This document shows, piece after piece, positions 8,743 to 17,064 of a stretch of 60,000 nucleotides of DNA. Positions within the stretch are counted from its first letter, which is position 1. Each line of letters begins with the position of its first letter. The notes beneath the pieces were generated by a model. It ran no database searches and was not told where the DNA came from. It was given only the letters and a program-made list of their open reading frames with translations. A program made the translations under genes and the position numbers. The stretch covers positions 53,641,369 to 53,701,368 of the forward strand of contig OX442314.1 of assembly GCA_949358305.1 (NCBI GenBank), read 5' to 3'. This stretch comes from Strigamia acuminata (Eukaryota > Arthropoda > Chilopoda > Geophilomorpha > Linotaeniidae).

Positions 8743-9306
8743 ATGGATCCGCCAACTCCGCCAAAACCCCCGCACGTGAAGCGACCCTGGAACGCTTTTA
8801 TTATATGGTCGCGAATAGAACGCAAAAATATATTGAAGGAGAACCCCAAGTTGGATAGCACCGAAGTCAGCAAACGACTCGGTGTCGGGTGGTGGTTACT
8901 CGACCAATCGGAGAAGCAGATCTACGTGGACGAAGCGAAACGACTCCGAGACCAACACGCGCTCGATCATCCGGGTTACAAGTACCGGCCGAAGCGTAAA
9001 GCGACGAAAAAGTGCGTCGATAAAATTCCTGTGCCCGTAAAACCAGGCCACGAGAACAGTCGTGCCGCGCCGACCGTGCGTTGTTTGCCTTCGGTCGCGT
9101 CGCGCTGGCGATACGTGGTCGCACCAGAGGGCGGCTTTTGCACGCCGGCTGCCGTGAGTGAGACTTTGTTGGCGCCGGTTTCTTTTTTTCCGGCGCCATT
9201 GTTTTACCAGTTGGTGTGCGTGAGGCGGTGCGAGGATTACTGGGATGTGTTTCCGGTTGTTGGTTATCAACCTGGAATGGATTACCGTGTGCTATATTGG
9301 AGGTGA
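8743..9306 (+). CDS. Sox-type HMG-box protein, intronless (copy 1)
   Basis: 187 residues. An HMG box fills residues about 11-86 and matches Sox proteins well: VKRPWNAFIIWSR, then NPKLDSTEVSKRLGVGWWLL, DEAKRLRDQH and HPGYKYRPKRK. Sox boxes bend DNA by minor-groove intercalation in the nucleus. The family signature RPMNAFMVW is altered to RPWNAFIIW; Ile at the second wedge position also occurs in SRY, while Trp for the first Met is unusual. The C-terminal 100 residues are Val/Pro/aromatic-rich (YWDVFPVVGYQPGMDYR) and match nothing I recognise. The start is the first ATG before the box. There is no intron, and the CDS is much more GC-rich than its surroundings. In the diverged copy the whole gene is absent at the same site (33165). 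It could be a retrocopy or a true intronless Sox gene. It is open in all three copies. Confidence 0.85.
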   Translation: MDPPTPPKPPHVKRPWNAFIIWSRIERKNILKENPKLDSTEVSKRLGVGWWLLDQSEKQIYVDEAKRLRDQHALDHPGYKYRPKRKATKKCVDKIPVPVKPGHENSRAAPTVRCLPSVASRWRYVVAPEGGFCTPAAVSETLLAPVSFFPAPLFYQLVCVRRCEDYWDVFPVVGYQPGMDYRVLYWR

Positions 9307-9493
9307 AATTTGTAAATTTGAATGTAAGGGGATAGTTTGTGAATTTTTTGGTTGGTTTTGTGTTTTGTGGTTGATTTCGTGGGAGTGTTTGAAGAGTTTG
9401 TTGTGTAAATTGAATTTTAACAATGATTATTTGTCTAAAATGGTAAACGGTCCATCAAAAGAGGTTTAAAATAGTTATTGGTTCATCAAAAAA

Positions 9494-9820
9494 AGCTAAA
9501 ATATGGAAAATCAACCAAAATAGTCTAAAATGATGGAAAATCAGTCAAAAAGGGTCTAAAATGATGGAAAATTAGTCAAAAATGGACTAAAATGATGGAA
9601 AATCAGTCAAAAAGGGTCTAAAATGATGGAAAATTAGTCAAAAATGGACTAAAATGATGGAAAATCAGTCAAAAAGGGTCTAAAATGATGGAAAATTAGT
9701 CAAAAATGGACTAAAATGATGGAAAATCAGTCAAAAAAGAGTCTAAAATAATGGAAAATTAGTCAAAAAGGGTCTAAAATGATGGAAAATTAGTCAAAAA
9801 GGGTCTAAAATGATGAAAAG
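9494..9820 (+). repeat. 31-bp tandem array with 62-bp higher-order pattern (copy 1)
   Basis: About ten monomers built on AAAATGATGGAAAATCAGTC plus an 11-bp tail. Two variants alternate (CAGTC...AAGGGTCT and TAGTC...ATGGACT), giving a 62-bp dimer repeated three to four times before decaying at both ends. It lies 190 bp after the HMG-box stop, is absent with that gene from the diverged copy, and could be transcribed as its 3' UTR. Repeated at 45953-46279 and 59101-59427. Confidence 0.9.
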
Positions 9821-10334
9821 TCAATGAAAAACATGCATGGTTGTATATAAAAAAAAATTTGAATATTTTCTACATAAAAATTCTTCAATAAAAAATGAAG
9901 ACCATTTGTATGGAAATTAATAACGAAAATAAAAGATTTTTTTTTTCGATTTAATAAATATAGTGGCAGTCACAGTCAGGACTTGTCCAAACAATGGATT
10001 TACTCTCGAATTTACTTCAAAACAAACAGGACCAGTAAGCATTGCGCATGACTGTACAACCTGGTGACAACATGCAAAGTTGACATTTCAAATCGTGATT
10101 CGAGTTCGGATTCGACGGTCAGTTTTCTCTCTAAAATTATTTTTTTTTTTATTTTATTCGTAGAAATATTTTAATTTTAATTTTTGGCACCAAAGATATA
10201 ATATCGGTCGAAAAAGTCGAAAATCGAAAGAAAAAAAATCAAAAACTTTGAGGATTGCTTCCATAGGTGGCGCATCAAGTGTGATTTTAAATAAGTTAGT
10301 ACAAGGTAAAATAAAATGGCGGCTGACGTGCGTG
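9821..10334. other. Conserved non-coding stretch
   Basis: AATAAA-type signals lie at 9893-9898 and near 9950. From 9887 it resumes homology with 33171 onward. The segment 9963-10070 has no visible change against 33248-33356, while its flanks differ, so it may be an exon or a constrained site; an ATG at 9995 opens MDLLSNLLQNKQD up to a donor-like GTAAGC at 10037. No product could be confirmed. Confidence 0.3.
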
Positions 10335-10665
10335 ATGACGGTAGAGGTCAAACCTGCATGCCCGGTATGGACTTTCTGGTTTTATTTATTTTAATTTAAT
10401 CGATTTAAATTAAACTAATTTTATTTTTTAGATGTTCTGAAGGAGTGGTGAGATTGCGCTGCGGGAGCGTCGTATCTGCGCCAAAATTGAGAACTTTGCA
10501 CTCGAAGAACAACAGCGGAGTCATAATTACAGTGATAGTTGTTTGTCTAGTCATTATCGACACCGTTGCTCTGTTGGCGGCCATCTTTACACATCGCAAA
10601 CGGCCAAGTGCAGACAGTATCGTGCACATTTTTTATTGTTTGATTTTTGCATCCCGATGAAGTAA
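10335..10665 (+). pseudogene. Small two-exon gene broken by an early stop (copy 1)
   Basis: Model from the intact relative at 33630-33960: exon 1 10335-10364 (MTVEVKPACP), a 67-nt intron (donor GTATGG, acceptor TTTTTTAG), exon 2 10432-10665. Here codon 3 of exon 2 is TGA where the relative has CGA, so the product stops after 12 residues. The rest of exon 2 still differs from the relative mainly at third positions of this frame, meaning the break is recent. Another frame of exon 2 encodes a strongly hydrophobic segment (GVIITVIVVCLVII), but the substitution pattern does not support that frame. Confidence 0.5.
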
Positions 10666-12361
10666 ATTTGTTTCACCGCTCTTTCTTTAAATTCTATCTA
10701 ATCGAATTGATTTTCAATTTTAATACGAGTAACCACTGAGACGTCAACGGCGGAAATACCGAGAAAACGACCGATGTATTTATCTCTTTAAAAATTAGCC
10801 GCCATTTACGAAATGAAGCCATCAGTCACCGGTATGTTGATTTTGTTTAATTTTTAATTGTCAAATCTAAAAAAGAAATAGAAATGCAAATATCGAGTTG
10901 GGAAACAAATTTTAGAGTTTTGGTTTGGTTATTTGAGCCAAAAAATCCAATCTGTTGTTGTATTTTTCAGGTGCTAGTTTCTCACTGGTCGTTTAGATGC
11001 GTTCAATCATAAATTGATTTCTTTGATTTCGTTGATTTTCTTGATTTCTGGAGAATGGAAATGATGAATTTAACGTCATCAAATGGAAATTGGATTTCAG
11101 AAAATCTAATTTCTGAAAATCCTTATGAGCAGGGTTGCGTTTCTTGATTTTCTTGGTTTTCTTGATTTTCAGATACAACAACAATTAACTGAAAAGCATG
11201 AAGTTAATTCAATAGTTTAAATTACGCATGTGTAAAAGTTGGATTTTATAAATTTAAAGTCGTTCCAAGTTAAAATCCAATTTGCTTGTTTTCTGAAGAA
11301 TCAAGAAAATCAGGATTTCCGAAATCCATTTAAGATTGAATGCACTTCATGTGATTCACGTGAATCTGGTCGGGCTATGCAGGTTTCCAGTTATAAGCTT
11401 AACAACTACATGATTTCTATAGTATGAAACAAGGTTGACAATTTTTATTATTCAGTGTACTGTAGTTTATTAGTTTGTTAATCAAACAGACTACGTAATA
11501 TCAACATTTTAGTTGTGAATAGAATGAAATGGTCAAAATTAACTCGATTGCGCCAATAAAATGTCATTGTGCAGGAGTAAATTGGAGTTACAATTGTATG
11601 GGAAATTTGTTGGATACTTTGAGCACTAAAATTCGAGTGTAATTACAGAAATTACTGTTAAAAATGGTATATAAATTTTAGGTGCGTGAGAATTTAAGAA
11701 ACATACATTTTTTGGTTAGAATTGTATGAATTAGGTTGCAACACTCAATTTTGCTAAAAACTATTGATATACAAATAAATAATTTTTAAAATCGTAATTA
11801 AATTTGTACAGATTGTTCTTTTCTGAATATCAAAACACAACTCATTTGGTGTTTTCTGATGTCAAAAAAAAATTTTTTCTTCTATTTTTTTTTTGCCAAA
11901 ATCAATATTCACACATCTAGTGATAGACTTAAAGTATTGACATTTATTTGTGAATCGAAGAAAGGGAGCAAAATGGCTCAGTAACGAACTAGATCAAATT
12001 TTAATTGCAATAAATATTTAAAAAGTTAATAAATTATTATTGGGATTTATATAGAAATAATTTGCTTGTGATTTTTGTGAGAATTGCATGAATTAGGTTG
12101 TATCACCCTATTTGATTTTGAGTGTAATTTCAGTAATTCCTATCCAATATTTGTGTGCAAATAAACAATATATAGAAAATTTAGGTAAATTTAGGTAAGT
12201 TTGTTGTGTAAATTGAATTTTAAGAACGATTTTTGGTTTGTTTTTTGAATGAATGATTTCCGCTTGCAAATCGGTATCATTTTCTACGATTTGCTTTGAT
12301 TAAGTAATAAATTATTAATAAAATCCATTCGAAACAATAAATGTACGAGTGTGTGGATAGT
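10666..12361. other. AT-rich spacer
   Basis: No gene is supported. There are imperfect TTGATTTTCTTG repeats on both strands at 10995-11175 and 11285-11330, whose open frames are low-complexity (K/N/Q-rich). A tiny two-exon frame (ATG 10813, donor GTATGT at 10831, acceptor TTTTTCAG ending 10969) would encode only about 14 residues. The stretch 11430-12361 holds nothing I can name. It is essentially the same in all copies, including 34111-35672. Confidence 0.4.
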
Positions 12362-13205
12362 ACATCTCCATCTCCTGACCGCTGAGATCTTTTTTATTAA
12401 GGAGGAAGATTAGCTAAACAGGTAAACACATAAACACAATAGTTACAATTACACACAAACACAATAATTACAATTATACATAAAGGCAATAGATAGAATA
12501 ATAATAATAAATAAATATATACATTTTAGAATAATATATTTCAAGCCATCGTATATTGCACTCATCGTAAAGCTGTGGTTGAGTTAAGCTCACAAGTTTG
12601 AGGAAATTTAGACTCAAAGTTTAAATTCAGCATCAAGATTGCAAGACTGAAGTAACTGACTACTAAGTTTAGTATAGCATCGTCAGCTGATTCCACATTT
12701 TGAAAAATGAAGAAGTCAGGGCCACCAACCACAGCTCAGTGATTATTCATTCAAAATTTATATTTCACAACAGAATTATCTTTGACTCGGTCAAATAACA
12801 TTTTTACAATATTGAGAAAACATTTTTATGAAAAGAGAGAAATAAAATTTCTTGAATTGGATTACGGTATAAAGCACACAAGAAGTTATTTAGGAATTAG
12901 ATAAGTAATATCTACTAATATTGTTAACTGTGCAGGTTTATTACTGAAAACGCATTTTAAAATGCCCTGCACAAAACACTTACAAAACACCTATAACATT
13001 TCTATGAAAAGAGAGAAAATATTTTCATTACAAGAGAGAAAACATTTATATGAAAAGAGAGAAATAAAATTTCTTGAATTGGATTACGGTATTAAGTACA
13101 AAAGAAGTTCTTTATGAATCATTTACGAATTAGATACTGTAATATCTATAATATCTGTAATATCTATACTAATATTGTTAACTGTGCAGGTTTATTACTG
13201 AAAAC
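12362..13205. repeat. Repeat block at the unit junction
   Basis: Includes a (TAA)n-like run near 12500, then a roughly 250-bp sequence repeated a little over twice (TGTTAACTGTGCAGGTTTAT at about 12923 and 13176; GAAAAGAGAGAAATAAAATT at 12829 and 13053). The same block occurs inverted at 26255-29108. A 117-bp piece (12684-12800) flanked by GTCA is absent from the inverted copy. Repeated at 35673-36516 and 48821-49664. Confidence 0.75.
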
Positions 13206-13644
13206 GCATTTGAAAATGCCATGCACAAAACACTTACAAAACACCTATAACATTTCTATGAAAAGAGAGAAAATATTTTCATTACAAGAGAGAAAAAAAT
13301 GCATTTTGAGACAAATAAAATGCATTTTGAGTCAAGAAAAAAATGCATTTTGGGACAACAAAATAAATGCATTACGTTTCGAAATTTCATCGTTGTTGCC
13401 AGGTTAGCATAACGACTTCCATTCTTCTCTGTGCAAAGCTTCAGTGCATCTGGTTCTGTCGCCGCCGCCAGATGGTGCACTACCCAAAATTATACATCAT
13501 TCCGAATAATAACTGTTTTAGATAAAGAAATTCGTACTTTAATAATTACTAATAATTAACAGGAATATTTACAAGTAGATAAATATTGAAACACATCTTT
13601 AAACATTTCAGAGTGAACACAAGCCAAATCGTTTGCACAAATCC

Positions 13645-14040
13645 ATGATGGCCGCCCGATGTTACATCGCCTCAGCACTCAGCAGGACGTTTTCAAGTCA
13701 TCAGATGTATTCGCGGGAGTGTGGGCCAGTAATCAAGGTAAGAATCTGTTCATACACTTCGTAGCTAACCGTCAGGCATCTAATTTCTTCAATTATTCGT
13801 GTTTTAGGGTGATTGACGGGCGATACAGTGCGTCCAATGCCACTCAACCTCTGCTAGCAATTTGGACATTAAATACGAGGTAAAATGTGTAATTCAACCG
13901 GTTAATTATCTCGTCAATGATTCGGATTTGTTTGTTTTTAGTTTTAGGTCGAGAAACGGGCGCGAACTCTCAACTCGCATCACGCGAATGAGGCGCGATG
14001 TTACAACGCTTTTTGGGATTCGACTCCTGCCAAGGTATAA
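13645..14040 (+). CDS. Predicted three-exon small protein (copy 2)
   Basis: Same gene model as at 497-892, offset by 13,148 bp, with exons at 13645-13737, 13829-13879 and 13948-14040. No difference from copy 1 was seen. Confidence 0.4.
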
Positions 14041-15077
14041 CTCAAAACCACCACAACGTTCAGCCGGTTTTCGCCTAACTGTGTACTGTGTTGTACGACG
14101 CGGAAAAGTAGTTCTGTGCCAAAGCATCACCTTTGCCAATGTCTGGAGTTCGATTACAATTCTGGTGTTTTGGGCTACTTTTTTGTGCCACTACACCAGT
14201 GAAGTAGGTCAACGTTGTGGTGGTTTTGAATATAGGTATTGTGTCCATATCGAATATAATGTAAATTGAAACGACTGTATACAATTTAATGAAAATTAAA
14301 CCGCCATCCATGTGATAAGTGAAGGAGAAGACGCCCCGACATTTATGTTTCACGTTGAGTGCAGCCGTTGTTGCCGCGGATTTCATTGTTTGCGACCGTT
14401 ATCGCTTTTCGTAGTGTTCAAATCCTTTTTCGTAGCTTTATTAATTTATTAATTTATTGTAATTTATTTGTAAATCGATTGAATTTTAGAATTGGATAAA
14501 AAATTAATAAAATCAAATCAAAGCTCATCATTCATGGCTTAAATTGAGATCTGGTTTTAGTGACCTTGGGCAGTACGGCGGCGGCCGAGATGGTTTGTTG
14601 TCGTCGTTGACACTTAAAATCGAATTTCGAGGTTAGCACACGGAAGTAGAAACCAGTTACGTCGCGAGAGGAGATACTAATCTGTGGTTTTCTTTTGACT
14701 GCGTTTTTTTTTATATATTTTTCAGTTTATACACGTATCACCATGCAATTGTGCTCGGGCGACGATCGTTAGGCCTAACAGACGAATTGCATTCGACTGG
14801 GATTCTTGTCCACCAAGACTGGATTCTTTGTGATCAGAAATCTCTACTGACTCACACAGGATATTTTTCAAGTTAAAATCAATTACAGGTTTGCAAAGTA
14901 ATTAAATATTTTTTTTTTGAACGGAGAAAAGCGATTTGATTGATCAGAAGAGAAGAGCTAGACTTGTTGAGCGGTCAGGGTAACAAATTGAAATATTAAT
15001 TTTATTTTATTTTACATTTTAGAACGAGTTTATTTCAACGTCACCGTGAGTCATCTACTAAAAACTGAAACTCAAAA

Positions 15078-15422
15078 ATGGAAATAACACTTCAAAAATA
15101 CAGTTGCAATTTGTGCGACTATTCGTGTTCATCTTATTATCTTTTGAAACATCACATGCTCAAATATACTGGAGAAAAGCCTTTCCAATGTCAATTGTGT
15201 TCACTTTCCTTTTGGCTTAAATATTGCATGATTGTCCACATGAGAATTCATACCGGAGAAAAACCTTTCAAGTGTCATTTGTGTGATTATTCTAGCAGTC
15301 AAAGAGGGAATTTAGGAACTCATCTATTAACACATACTGGAGAAAAACCATTCAATTACCATTTGTGTGCTTATTGCTGTACTACAAATGGTAGTTTAAA
15401 AATGCATTTGTGCAACAATTAA
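15078..15422 (+). pseudogene. Decayed four-finger C2H2 zinc-finger gene (copy 2)
   Basis: Same 114-residue remnant as at 1930-2274, with the same lost ligands in fingers 1 and 4. Confidence 0.7.
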
Positions 15423-16155
15423 GTGCATTCATTCTAAAGTACTTTTTCTTCTTCTGGTTTTAGTGACATCGACCTTGGGCAGTATGGCGGCGGCCGAGAT
15501 GGTTTGTTGTCGTCGTTGACACTTAGAATCGAATTCCGAGGTTAGCACACGGAAGTAGAAACCAGTTACATCGCGAGAGGAGATACTAATCTCGAACATC
15601 ATCTCAAACGACTGCAAAAAAAAATTTTCCGTCTAAAATATTCTGTTTTTTCATCAAAAAATGCTATTTTCCACGTTACACACCCAAAAAAACCATTTTT
15701 CTATATTTTCGAAGACGTACTGAACAGAGATTTGTTTTCCCCACGTTGAAACGACACCAAAACGAGGCGCTCTGGAAAATTGTTGTTCATTTCAACGTCA
15801 ACATACAGTGATGGCCAGGCTGAATGTGGACGCCTGGAATGCAGACCAATTCACCAGAGCGCATCGTTTGGGCCCTAGTCTAAATCCAAGACCAGCCTCG
15901 GCTTGCAGAAAGAAGAAATTAAATTAAAGAAATTAATTTATTGTTTTGTGGAATAAACAACTAAATGGAAACAAAATGAATGAAATAAAAAAATGAATAA
16001 ATGCATATTTATATTTATTAATTCAGTGTATTGCATTCGATCACTCCCATTTAGTTGTGTCTGCTCCCTGCAGGTGGCGCTGGGGGGCGTTCTCATCAAC
16101 GGCACGCCACTAGCGCTCCCTGGACGGCTCGATACGGCGCCACCTAGTGCTCATT

Positions 16156-16355
16156 NNNNNNNNNNNNNNNNNNNNNNNNNNNNNNNNNNNNNNNNNNNNN
16201 NNNNNNNNNNNNNNNNNNNNNNNNNNNNNNNNNNNNNNNNNNNNNNNNNNNNNNNNNNNNNNNNNNNNNNNNNNNNNNNNNNNNNNNNNNNNNNNNNNNN
16301 NNNNNNNNNNNNNNNNNNNNNNNNNNNNNNNNNNNNNNNNNNNNNNNNNNNNNNN
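16156..16355. other. Assembly gap, 200 N
   Basis: Exactly 200 N, a placeholder length used by scaffolding software and not a measured distance. Left of it is unit copy 2, inside its short inverted-repeat element; right of it is unrelated GC-rich DNA. The two sides should not be assumed to be adjacent. Confidence 0.98.
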
Positions 16356-17064
16356 GTGTTGTCGGTTGTTGATTTTTTCGATTTACGCCGTAACGGCCCG
16401 TTAACGGCCCGTCAACGGCCCGCATGGAGTCGTTCGGGCCGTTAACGGGCCGCCGACGGTCCCGTCACGATCCCGTAACGGCCCGTTACGGCCAAGGGCC
16501 GTAACGGGATAACTGAGAGAGTCGGGTGCGAGACCACGTGACCCGGAGTGTGGTTTTTGGGGGCGAGGGCCGTCCTCCGACCGCGCCGTGACGCGCCCCG
16601 GGTCGGATCAAGAGGCGACCCGGTCGGAAACCGAACCTCGGGGTTCCTCGGGGCGTGGTTTTTTGGGGAGGGGGGGGGGGGGGGATTGGGTCGCGTGCTC
16701 CGACCGCGCCGCAACGCGCCGTGGGTCGGTCACCAACCTTTGTCAATATTTTATAAATTTCCACGGAATTTCAACAATGTTTTACATAAGTCCGTCAAAT
16801 CGGGCAGAAATATCCCGTACAATGTCGCTGCAATTCTGTGGAAATTTATCAGATATTGACAAAATTCGGTGACGGGCGGAAGGGCGATTCCCGGGCGGAA
16901 GAGAGAGAGAGAGAGAGAAAGGGGGGACGGCCGGCGCCTACGCCGACGGGGCGCGGAGGGCGAGTGCACTGTTCACGCATGTGGGCGCGTGTGGACGCTC
17001 GATTTACTGGCGCGTTGGACAAGTCAAAAAAAATTTCCCAATGTCTGACAAAAATTCCATCGAA
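16356..17064. repeat. GC-rich inverted-repeat DNA, no gene
   Basis: At 16385-16510 overlapping palindromes built on AACGGCCCGTTA alternate with their complements. A roughly 30-bp direct repeat (CCGACCGCGCCG...GGGTCGG) lies at 16575-16607 and 16699-16729. There is a 15-G run at 16670-16684. A roughly 45-bp inverted repeat (GTCACC...TTGTCAATAT...AAATTTCCAC) pairs 16729-16773 with 16826-16872. A (GA)n run lies at 16900-16918. A third related piece at 17015-17075 runs into the end of the Pol frame. It is probably non-autonomous element DNA that truncates the Gypsy element. Confidence 0.5.

Larger units (their letters stand above)
1..13148. repeat. Tandem unit, copy 1 (13,148 bp)
   Basis: First copy of a 13,148-bp unit. 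The phase is arbitrary because the window opens inside the array. Every landmark recurs 36,459 and 49,607 bp downstream, and the first 3,007 bp also recur 13,148 bp downstream. Predicted proteins in the copies are the same apart from rare changes; one visible single-base difference is G at 4599 versus T at 41058 and 54206. Near identity over 13 kb implies recent amplification, or, less likely, duplicated haplotypes in the assembly. Confidence 0.95.
13149..16155. repeat. Tandem unit, copy 2 (left 3,007 bp only)
   Basis: Matches unit positions 1-3007 and directly follows copy 1 head to tail. It stops at a run of N inside the short inverted-repeat element found at unit position 2902-3082. It carries the small three-exon gene, the decayed zinc-finger gene and the LINE-like fragment of the unit. 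What follows in the real chromosome is unknown. Confidence 0.95.

Noticed and set aside
8867-9270. Reverse-strand proteins of 110 and 124 residues over the HMG-box gene
   Set aside because: Shadows of a GC-rich forward CDS; low-complexity Arg-rich composition.
10445-10660. Single-pass membrane protein (GVIITVIVVCLVII)
   Set aside because: Six of nine differences from the paralog at 33.7 kb fall on second positions of this frame, while they are silent in another frame.
16147-16445. Open frames running through the N gap
   Set aside because: They consist of unknown residues across 200 N and join unrelated sequences.
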